From Pelistega indica (lineage in GTDB: Bacteria; Pseudomonadota; Gammaproteobacteria; Burkholderiales; Burkholderiaceae_B): 32,894 bases of DNA. The stretch is taken from the NCBI RefSeq assembly GCF_000506865.1, contig NZ_AYSV01000078.1, positions 1 through 32,894 of the forward strand. The letters run 5' to 3'. Of this stretch, positions 1-5,618 are shown piece after piece. The position numbers were made by a program, and so were the translations under genes. How positions within the stretch are numbered: position 1 is the first letter of the stretch; every line of letters begins with the position of its first letter. The notes under the pieces were generated by a model. That model was not told the origin of the DNA. It did not search any database and saw only the letters and a program-made list of their open reading frames with translations.

Positions 1-286
1 TCAGAGATGGGCAGTCAATACGTGTAATCTGTGGGGTCATATCGGCACGAACACCAATGCTACGACCAGAAATTTGATCTACTAATTGGCACGTTTGCAA
101 TGATAACGTGTCTTTTTCGCCCACCAATAGTGATTCGATATATTCAACTAATGGTGGCACCACCATTTCAAAGCCATGCTGGCGATACAAATCAAGTAAT
201 CGTCGACGCAACTCTTCAAGACGGCGAGCCTCTGCTGGTAAGATATCAGATAAATAATCAGGTAATAGCCAGTTTTGAGTATTCAT
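1..286 (-). CDS. hisZ: HisZ, ATP phosphoribosyltransferase regulatory subunit (5' part, cut by window edge)
   Basis: The N-terminal ~95 residues are present; the rest lies beyond the left edge. The protein begins [20 protein letters not shown], the typical HisZ start, and continues with the class II HisRS-like fold ([29 protein letters not shown], then [12 protein letters not shown]). In the known family HisZ is a catalytically dead HisRS paralogue that pairs with short-form HisG for the first step of histidine synthesis. The ATG is at 284-286. No good Shine-Dalgarno sequence precedes it because a hairpin and T-run end about 12 bases upstream. In related Alcaligenaceae hisZ directly follows hflC; here the accessory locus at 402-2995 intervenes. 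Assignment is firm; function and regulation are inferred. Confidence 0.93.
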   Translation of the reverse strand, partial: MNTQNWLLPDYLSDILPAEARRLEELRRRLLDLYRQHGFEMVVPPLVEYIESLLVGEKDTLSLQTCQLVDQISGRSIGVRADMTPQITRIDCPSL

Positions 287-298
287 AACACAGACATA

Positions 299-332
299 AA
301 AAAACGAGCCACTTATATGTAAGTAGCCCGTA
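299..332 (-). terminator. Strong hairpin plus T-run just upstream of hisZ
   Basis: On the minus strand a 12-bp stem (ACGGGCTACTTA with TAAGTGGCTCGT, loop CATA, two G-U wobbles) is followed immediately by six or seven Ts. This is a canonical intrinsic terminator. It would end the sigma/anti-sigma transcript, but only about 12 bases separate the T-run from the hisZ ATG, leaving no room for a separate promoter below it. hisZ is therefore probably expressed by readthrough, so the hairpin may act as an attenuator. Confidence 0.8.
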
Positions 333-350
333 TCGTTAACTTACAAATCA

Positions 351-356
351 TTATAA
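351..356 (-). promoter_or_regulatory. Candidate -10 box for hisZ
   Basis: A perfect TATAAT lies on the minus strand (ATTATA on the plus strand). No convincing -35 is present at 16-18 bp. If used, the transcript would start near 343 and carry the hairpin at 305-332 in its leader. Confidence 0.35.
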
Positions 357-401
357 CAATAAAACAAAGCTAAATTTCCTTAATCAGCGAAAACAATAAA
401 T

Positions 402-608
402 TTACTTGTCATTCTTAGGCAATACCGATTGACCTAAATACTGTTGTTTCTTATGTTTTAACACACTGGTTAGAATTTGATGATTTCGAGTAAAACGACG
501 ACATCCAGAACAAATCAGTAAATGTTTTCTGATCCAAGCTTGCTGCAACTTGTTTTTGCTATCCAACTGTCCTGAACTCAGTAAGTAGGTATATGTTTTG
601 CAATTCAT
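402..608 (-). CDS. Small zinc-finger anti-sigma factor (MseR-like), partner of the ECF sigma
   Basis: A 68-residue basic protein with the anti-sigma zinc motif H29-x3-C33-x2-C36 (HLLICSGC) and an N-terminal Cys3. This is the arrangement of zf-HC2/ZAS-type small anti-sigma factors such as Neisseria MseR, which bind zinc and release their sigma on oxidative stress. There is no membrane segment, so it should act in the cytoplasm. The ATG follows the sigma stop codon by 2 bases, with AAGGA as ribosome site, so translation is coupled to the sigma gene. The frame is intact, unlike that of its partner. The family call rests on the motif and position; redox sensing is inferred from the Neisseria homologue. 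Confidence 0.75.
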   Translation of the reverse strand: MNCKTYTYLLSSGQLDSKNKLQQAWIRKHLLICSGCRRFTRNHQILTSVLKHKKQQYLGQSVLPKNDK

Positions 609-610
609 CC

Positions 611-1187
611 TTAAATCCTATTGAACCATTTTTCATTAAGACAAAGCTGAAGTCGTTTGCGAGCACGGCTTAGACACTGCCAATAATCACTTTTAGATAG
701 TCCCATCAAGTCACAAATTTCTTGTGGCTGGCAATCTAAAAACTCTTTTAAGCTAAAAACTTGGGCAATTTTCTGAGGAAGATTATCGATACACAAATCC
801 ACTATTCGTAAAAAATCATTATTCTCGACTAAGGATTCTGGACTCTCCCAATCAGTGCTTAGGACACCCTTTTCCCAGTGCCCATTTTCGGTAAATAATA
901 AACTATCAATATCCTCTTCTTGTTCAACGATAACCGTGGTTCGCTGGTGATATTTTAATCGTAGTCTATCGAGAATTTTATACTTTAATATCCCAAAAGC
1001 ATAAGCAGATAAATGCGTGATTTGTGATAGCTCTGCTTCTTTTTTCAAGTAAAGCACAACAAGTATCTTGTACAGCCTCCTCCGCCTCTTCATCAGGTTG
1101 AATATGCATACAGGCAAATCTAAACATGGATTTTCTTAACGAATCATCCAACCAATCTAAATTTTCATGATGATGCTGTTGAGTCAC
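611..1187 (-). pseudogene. ECF-type RNA polymerase sigma factor, frameshifted at an A6 tract
   Basis: Two overlapping frames together give one ECF sigma of 191 residues. The N-terminal part carries sigma region 2 (RFACMHIQPDEEAEEAVQDT, CCALLEK) and the second frame continues with LSAYAFGILKYKILDRL, then region 4 (IDNLPQKIAQVFSLKEFLD, ICDLMGLSKSDYWQCLSRAR). The switch occurs at six As (T6 on the plus strand, 1040-1045); five As would restore one frame reading LEKEAELSQITHLSAYAF. The start is a GTG at 1187 with GGAAG upstream, overlapping the restored hvfX stop. It resembles the Neisseria sigma-E of the MseR locus and should drive this locus. As written, the product stops after 69 residues, so it is inactive unless slippage occurs or the base is a sequencing error. 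Confidence 0.8.
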
Positions 1188-1672
1188 TATTTGTCTTCCT
1201 AAGACTGAGTAAATAATCTATAGATATTTTACCTGCCCCCATCCCTAAGAGTGTAATGAGCATCAGACCAATCATTAATGGCACTTTAAACCCCTGACCA
1301 TCATCTGTTTCAATTTGGTCCCACCCCATCCATCCTAAATCAAAATGAACTGAATAAATTGACTACCACAGTAACGATAAGTAAAACCACACTTGATAGA
1401 CGTGTGAATAATCCAACTAACAGCATAATCCCCACAATCAGCTCTGTTAAACTCACCAAAGACCAATTGAAATTACTAGTAAATTGATTAAATGGCCAAG
1501 GAAATTCCAATCCTGCAAACCAATCTGGGGCAATACCCCCCCCACTTAATTTACGTATAGCCGCATAGATAAACTCTTGTGCCAACCATAGGCGTAAAAG
1601 AAGTAATGTAATCTCTCCCAAATAATTATTCTTGTTCTGAGATTGTGTTGGCAAGAAAAACATTAAATTCAT
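1165..1672 (-). pseudogene. hvfX: DoxX-family membrane protein of the Hvf/Buf cluster (HvfX-like), frameshifted
   Basis: As written the frame stops after 110 residues. Removing one base in about 1349-1363 (for example AATTTATTC to AATTATTC) continues it as YSVHFDLGWMGWDQIE, then GFKVPLMIGLMLITLLGMG, giving 168 residues. The segment at 1165-1339 then becomes coding, as expected for DoxX. Visible parts: a hydrophobic helix near residues 24-40 (LLLLRLWLAQEFIYAAIRKL), two helices around 75-105, and a fourth after residue 130. DoxX proteins regularly accompany DUF692/HvfC pairs in copper-RiPP operons; their exact role there is uncertain. The start overlaps the end of hvfC by 47 bases and the restored end overlaps the sigma start. 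An in-frame G8 run (C8 at 1536-1543) lies inside the gene. Confidence 0.75.
1536..1543 (-). repeat. G8 homopolymer inside hvfX
   Basis: Eight consecutive Gs on the coding strand encode part of KLSGGGIAPDW. The tract is in frame at length 8. In an AT-rich genome a G8 run in a membrane-protein gene resembles a slippage-prone contingency tract. Confidence 0.6.
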
Positions 1673-1908
1673 GTTCTAAATCTCCATAAAAATGTGAGGT
1701 CCACGCCGATTGTTTAACAAATGCTTGTATTAATGCTGTCCAATCTTCCTCACCCAAATGATTTTTTAATCTCTGGGTAACAGGATTCAATCATTTGACT
1801 AGCACCTAAAAACACCAAATAGCGATATACGTTGAGTCCCTTTTCGCTATACCCATCAGGAACCTCATCCGTTTTACCTCTTACATAGTCATAGAAGGTT
1901 GCAACCAT
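1626..1908 (-). pseudogene. hvfC: HvfC/BufC N-terminal-domain (DUF2063) protein, short form, frameshifted at an A6 tract
   Basis: The first frame reads MVATFYDYVRGKTDEVPDGY, then LNVYRYLVFLGASQMIESCYPEI, and stops at TGA after KKSFG. Removing one A from the A6 tract (T6 at 1762-1767) gives YPEIKNHLGEEDWTALIQAF, then SAWTSHFYGDLEHEFNVFLA: a complete DUF2063 domain of 93 residues. In Hvf/Buf systems this protein delivers the precursor peptide to the DUF692 enzyme. Usual members are near 250 residues with a C-terminal domain that is missing here; the gene ends inside hvfX. The ATG overlaps the end of hvfB by 28 bases, so translation is coupled. Domain assignment is from visible motifs; partner-protein role is family knowledge. 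Confidence 0.75.
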
Positions 1909-2663
1909 ACTAACTCCTGATTAATCACGTCTATAGACGGTACATCATTATCCCACTCTAATAAAATAGGGATTTTTTGTTGCTGTGCAACTTGCTTAGC
2001 AACCTCTCTAGTTGTTACCTCAACTGGCTGACTATGTGTATCAATATACATATCAAACCGTTCATCATATTCATGCCCTGCCACATGCATATAACTGACT
2101 TTTTCTAGGTCAATCTGACGAATAAACTCAGGTACACTAATAAGATGATGATTTTTTTCATTTACCGCAATATTGTTTATATCTAAAAGAAGTTGGCAAC
2201 CACTCCTTTTGAGAATTTCATTAATAAAATCAGTTTCACTCATTTCACCGATATTGGTATACCAAGTACTATTTTCGATAGCGATTGGAAAACCCAATAT
2301 ATCCTGTACTTCTTGAATACGGTGACTAATCCGTTCTGCCTCTGCTAATGTAAAAGGGATAGGAAACAAATCATATAATTGATGTGCATCACCACTAGCC
2401 GCTAAATGATCAGAATAAAAAGGGGCATTTAGCTCTTGCTTCAGTGCTTTTATCTGATTTAAAAATTCTTTATTAATGACTGAATGCCCTCCTAAATTTA
2501 GAGAAACACCATGCATATAGATAGGTCGATTAGAAGCTAATAATTGATGCAAAATAGCTCTATCACGTTGCAACCAATTTTCAGGCACAATTTCAAAAAA
2601 ATCAGCTTGAATGTCCTGAAAAGACCACTCTCGCATTTCTCGTCGAAAACCAACACCTACCAT
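1881..2663 (-). CDS. hvfB: DUF692/MNIO family multinuclear iron oxidative enzyme (HvfB/BufB-like RiPP maturase)
   Basis: A 260-residue intact TIM-barrel protein of the DUF692 family. Conserved blocks with likely metal ligands are FFEIVPENW (22-30), HGVSLNLGG (H51), SDHLAA (D85, H86), AIENS (E130, N131), LLLDINNIAVN (D161, N163, N164), MHVAGHEY (H193, H197), DTH (D208, H210) and LLEWD (E236, D238). These correspond to the His/Asp/Glu/Asn ligands that bind two or three iron atoms in MbnB, TglH and HvfB. Known members modify Cys residues of a precursor peptide using O2; in HvfB the products are copper-binding oxazolone/thioamide or thiooxazole groups. The neighbouring Cys-rich peptide gene is its likely substrate. 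It is cytoplasmic. This is one of two genes of the locus with an unbroken frame. Confidence 0.9.
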   Translation of the reverse strand: MVGVGFRREMREWSFQDIQADFFEIVPENWLQRDRAILHQLLASNRPIYMHGVSLNLGGHSVINKEFLNQIKALKQELNAPFYSDHLAASGDAHQLYDLFPIPFTLAEAERISHRIQEVQDILGFPIAIENSTWYTNIGEMSETDFINEILKRSGCQLLLDINNIAVNEKNHHLISVPEFIRQIDLEKVSYMHVAGHEYDERFDMYIDTHSQPVEVTTREVAKQVAQQQKIPILLEWDNDVPSIDVINQELVWLQPSMTM

Positions 2664-2710
2664 AGCTATCCCAATCTCACTACATGAATCATCAATACCA
2701 ACTAATTAAA

Positions 2711-2745
2711 AGGGCTTAATAGATTTCACCGTTAAGCCCTCTTTT
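2711..2745 (-). terminator. Attenuator/terminator between hvfA and hvfB
   Basis: A perfect 9-bp inverted repeat (AGGGCTTAA at 2711-2719, TTAAGCCCT at 2732-2740, 12-base loop) is followed on the minus strand by TTTTAATTAG and on the plus strand by CTTTTG. It sits between the precursor peptide gene and its maturase gene. Partial termination here would give more precursor than enzyme, as is usual in RiPP operons. Confidence 0.7.
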
Positions 2746-2763
2746 GTTAAGACTAGATAATCA

Positions 2764-2995
2764 TTAAGATTTTTTCTCTTTTTTTGCGCAAGAACCAGCA
2801 CCGCAAGATTGATTCTTTTTTCTCAGGCATTGCATTAGTCTCTTTTTTAGAACTTGCGCCGCAAGAGTGATCTTTTTTTGCTTCTGCTTTTGTACCTGTA
2901 GAAGCACCACATCCTTGTTGAGCTTGGTTAGCTGCTGCAATACCTGTTGAACCAATAAACGCTGAGGCTAATAAAGCAATAGATTTTAATTTCAT
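2764..2995 (-). pseudogene. hvfA: Secreted Cys-rich precursor peptide (HvfA/bufferin-like), frameshifted at an A6 tract
   Basis: The start has a good ribosome site (AAAAGGAAATTTTT ATG). Residues 1-22 form a Sec signal peptide (MKLKSIALLASAFIGSTGIA), followed by a Lys/Ala/Ser/Glu-rich mature part with Cys in repeated contexts: QGCGAS (C29), HSCGAS (C45) and, after the frame change, QSCGAGSCA (C64, C69). As written the frame runs into LRCWFLRKKREK, unlike the rest. Removing one A from the A6 tract (T6 at 2816-2821) gives NQSCGAGSCAKKEKKS and a 76-residue peptide. Hvf/Buf precursors are exported after the DUF692 enzyme modifies their Cys residues, and then bind copper. The usual EGKCG core motif is absent, so this is a divergent core. 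Periplasmic copper binding is inferred. Confidence 0.7.
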
Positions 2996-3025
2996 AAAAA
3001 TTTCCTTTTAAAAAAAATATAAATG

Positions 3026-3242
3026 TAGAGTTTTTCGTAAAAAATCTCAGACTATCAAAACACTTTATGTGTTAATTTTGACGTGCAAGTTTTCAATTTA
3101 ACCTACAAAATCAACACTTCTCTTGTGTTAATTTTGACGTGCAAGTTTTCAATTTAACCTACAAAATCAATAAACTATGAAAACTTGCACGCCGAAAACA
3201 TTATTTTATTGGCAGTCTGAGAGTTTTTCGTAAAAATCTCTA
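3026..3242. mobile_element. MITE-like element, 217 bp, upstream of the hvf locus
   Basis: The segment is bounded by imperfect inverted ends of about 28 bp: TAGAGTTTTTCGTAAAAAA and CTCAGACT at 3026-3053, matching the reverse complement of 3214-3242 (TAGAGATTTTTACGAAAAA, CTCTCAGACT). Inside are two 47-bp direct repeats and a 14-bp inverted repeat. It has no open reading frame and no obvious target-site duplication. It fills most of the 398-base gap between hvfA and hflC, so it occupies the expected promoter region of the hvf operon. It could instead be a composite regulatory region. Confidence 0.5.
3068..3170. repeat. Two perfect 47-bp direct repeats with a facing inverted copy of the core
   Basis: Copies at 3068-3114 and 3124-3170 are identical, with a 56-bp period. 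Each begins TGTGTTAATTTTGACGTGCA and ends TACAAAATCAA. The core CGTGCAAGTTTTCA of the second copy (3138-3151) pairs with TGAAAACTTGCACG (3178-3191), a perfect 14-bp stem with a 26-base loop. Confidence 0.9.
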
Positions 3243-3296
3243 GCTACCTCTTAAGTCGATAGGCAACAACAATCCTGACAATATTTTTTAAAAAAA

Positions 3297-3360
3297 AATT
3301 GGATTTTTTAGTTTTCCTAAAAAATCCCCTAAAAGAAAATTCATTTAGGGGATTGTTTTT
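3297..3360 (-). terminator. Terminator at the end of the hflKC operon
   Basis: A perfect 11-bp inverted repeat (AATCCCCTAAA at 3323-3333, TTTAGGGGATT at 3344-3354) is followed on the minus strand by TTTTTAGG and on the plus strand by GTTTTTGC. It closes the long ndk-to-hflC operon and insulates the hvf locus, which must have its own promoter. Confidence 0.8.
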
Positions 3361-3393
3361 GCTCAATTAAAAGCTAGTTTTTGACGTGTCTTT

Positions 3394-4260
3394 CTAATTC
3401 GTTTGCTTTAAGAATTTAAAGAACGTTGAACTAGGATCTACTACTAACAAATCTTGTTTTGATGAGAAGATATTTTTATAGGCATCCAAACTCTTATAAA
3501 AACTATAAAAATCAGGATCTTTGCTATAAGCATCAGCATAAATTTTAGAGGCTTGTGCATCACCTAAACCACGTATAGCTTGTGCTTTAGCATTAGCTTC
3601 TGCCAACACTTCCTGAACTTGTCTATCCGCATCCGCTCGAATAGTTTCACTCTCTGCCGCACCATTAGCACGTAAGCTATTCGCTTCTTGCTTACGCTCT
3701 GCTTGCATACGTGTGTACACTGAATCTGATACTTCCTGTGAGAATTCAATACGTTTTAAACGCACATCAACTACACGAATACCTAAAGGTTTAGCACGTG
3801 CCTCAACATTTTGTAAAATCTCCGCCATAACGACATCACGTTCTTGCGAAATCACAGCACGTACTGTGCGGGTATTTACAGAGGCATTAAGTGCATCACG
3901 AATTTGAGCATTTAAACGATTCTGTGCTGCTTTAGCATCAGATCCAAATGAAATATAAAATTGTCTTGGATCTTGAATACGCCATTTGATATACGAATCA
4001 ATAATTAGGTTTTTCTTCTCAGACGTTTGGATACGCTCTGTATCACCTGACTCAATCGTTTGTATGCGTTTATCTAAATATACAACATTTTCAAGTGGTG
4101 ACGGTAATTTGAAATTTAGACCTGGCTCAGTTACAGTACGTTGCCATTCACCCAATTTAAATACCAACGCATAATCACGCTCCCCCACAATGAACAGCAT
4201 TGAAGAAGCTAACCATGCCACGATGGCCAATACAACAAACGTTAACGTTGAACGATTCAT
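3394..4260 (-). CDS. hflC: HflC, SPFH-domain regulator of FtsH protease
   Basis: A 288-residue membrane protein. One N-terminal transmembrane helix (residues 5-24, LTFVVLAIVAWLASSMLFIV) is followed by the SPFH/Band-7 domain (FKLGEWQRTVTEPGLNFKLP, LDKRIQTIESG, WRIQDPRQFYISFG) and a coiled helical tail (AERKQEANSLRANGAAESE, ADRQVQEVLAEANAKAQAIRG). The length fits the family. With HflK it forms the large periplasmic cage around FtsH that limits degradation of membrane proteins. The hflK stop lies 11 bases upstream, so the two are co-transcribed. In relatives hisZ follows next; here a terminator and the hvf locus follow. Identification is firm. Confidence 0.97.
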   Translation of the reverse strand: MNRSTLTFVVLAIVAWLASSMLFIVGERDYALVFKLGEWQRTVTEPGLNFKLPSPLENVVYLDKRIQTIESGDTERIQTSEKKNLIIDSYIKWRIQDPRQFYISFGSDAKAAQNRLNAQIRDALNASVNTRTVRAVISQERDVVMAEILQNVEARAKPLGIRVVDVRLKRIEFSQEVSDSVYTRMQAERKQEANSLRANGAAESETIRADADRQVQEVLAEANAKAQAIRGLGDAQASKIYADAYSKDPDFYSFYKSLDAYKNIFSSKQDLLVVDPSSTFFKFLKQTN

Positions 4261-4271
4261 GATAATACCTC

Positions 4272-5618
4272 TTACTGTGCTGAACGGGAACGATTTAATG
4301 CATTACGGTCTCTAGATACCTCCGTACTACTTGCTTCTGTTGTAGAAGCTGATTTAGCACGATTAGATGTTGTAATACTCTCATTGGAAGCACGAGAAGC
4401 AGATGATGTTTCACTACTACCGTAGCTTGAAGCGTTTAAGCTAGTGTTTTGCTCAAGAATTTTATCAATCGGTAAATAAAGCATATTATTACCTGATTTT
4501 GTATCTATCATCACTTTCGACGCATTAGCATATACTTCTTCTAATGTCGATAAATACATCCTTTCACGCGTTACTTGCGGTGCATTGGCGTATTCTTTTT
4601 CTACTTGTGCAAACCGTTCTGCTGCACCCTTGGCACGACCTATAATAGCCGCCTTATAACCTTCAGCATCTTGTAAAATACGAGAAGCTTGACCTCTTGC
4701 CTCCGGTATCACTTTACTTGCGTAAGCATAACCTTCATTTTTCTGACGTTCATTATCTTGACCTGCTTTAATAGCATCTTCAAAAGCTGCTTGAACTTGC
4801 TCGGGTGGTTGAACATTCTGAATCGCTACAGTGATAACCTCAATCCCTGTGCGATAACGGTCAAGAATATTTTGCATTAATTGACGCACATCAATCGCTG
4901 CCTGCGTACGACTTTCATAAAGAATTTTATTCATAGATTGTTTGCCCACAATCTCTCTCATCGCCGTTTCTGCTGCTTGTCGTACGGACTCATCTGGAGA
5001 AACCGTTTGGAAAAGATAATCGGCTGCCGCAGACGGTTTATCATTCGCATCTGGCATACCCGTTTTTAAACGATACTGGACATCAAACTGCACATCCACA
5101 ATATTTTCATCTTCGGTTAGCATTAATGCCTCTGGCAATACCTTATTACGAGCACTATCACGGTATCCCACAGAGAAAGAACGTACACGAGAAATATCAA
5201 CTAAATCCACTGACTCAAAAGGTGAGGGAATATGCCATTTAAAGCCAGGCATCACGGTACGGTTATATTTACCAAATTGAGTAACAACGCCCACTTGACC
5301 TTCTCTAACGATAAAAAATCCACTAGCCAACCAAGCACCTACAGCAACAACAGCAATCGCTACTGCCCCCACTTTAAACAATTTTTGTGGTGGCTCACGA
5401 CGCGGTGGTTGCCCAAGAGGTTGATTCCCATCTTTTTTACCACCATTACCAAATACAGATTTAATCCGTTTGGACAAATCATTAAACACTTGATCCAAAT
5501 CTGGTGGCGTATCATTGTCTTGTGGTGGACGACGAGGAGGCTCATTGCCTTGCTGGTTTTGTGGGGGTTGAGGATTGCCTTTCCCCCAACCTGGATCATT
5601 AAGATTAAAAATGTTCAT
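4272..5618 (-). CDS. hflK: HflK, SPFH-domain regulator of FtsH protease
   Basis: A 448-residue partner of HflC. The first ~80 residues are Gly/Pro/Asn/Gln-rich (NLNDPGWGKGNPQPPQNQQG), the transmembrane helix is near 85-108 (VGAVAIAVVAVGAWLASGFF), then comes the SPFH domain (REGQVGVVTQFGKYNRTVMP, RVRSFSVGYRD, DVQFDVQYRLK) and the coiled tail (EARGQASRILQDAEGYKAAI). The last ~65 residues are an unusual Ser/Thr/Ala-rich tail (SSYGSSETSSASRASNES) that contains TEASSTEVS, also found in the HemX linker. The start was chosen at MNIFNLNDPGWG, the conserved HflK beginning. The gene overlaps the end of hflX by 14 bases. Confidence 0.96.
   Translation of the reverse strand: MNIFNLNDPGWGKGNPQPPQNQQGNEPPRRPPQDNDTPPDLDQVFNDLSKRIKSVFGNGGKKDGNQPLGQPPRREPPQKLFKVGAVAIAVVAVGAWLASGFFIVREGQVGVVTQFGKYNRTVMPGFKWHIPSPFESVDLVDISRVRSFSVGYRDSARNKVLPEALMLTEDENIVDVQFDVQYRLKTGMPDANDKPSAAADYLFQTVSPDESVRQAAETAMREIVGKQSMNKILYESRTQAAIDVRQLMQNILDRYRTGIEVITVAIQNVQPPEQVQAAFEDAIKAGQDNERQKNEGYAYASKVIPEARGQASRILQDAEGYKAAIIGRAKGAAERFAQVEKEYANAPQVTRERMYLSTLEEVYANASKVMIDTKSGNNMLYLPIDKILEQNTSLNASSYGSSETSSASRASNESITTSNRAKSASTTEASSTEVSRDRNALNRSRSAQ

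Noticed and set aside
31-288. Plus-strand open frame of 85 codons at the left edge
   Set aside because: It lies antisense to hisZ, whose conserved protein sequence on the minus strand explains the region.
2655-2700. An upstream start for hvfB (frame MIHVVRLG)
   Set aside because: It would need an added base to join the maturase frame and is not supported by family sequence; the ATG at 2663 starts the conserved GVGFRRE region.
3034-3240. CRISPR-like array in the repeat region upstream of hvfA
   Set aside because: There are only two direct repeats of 47 bp with a 9-bp spacer, no further units and no cas genes.
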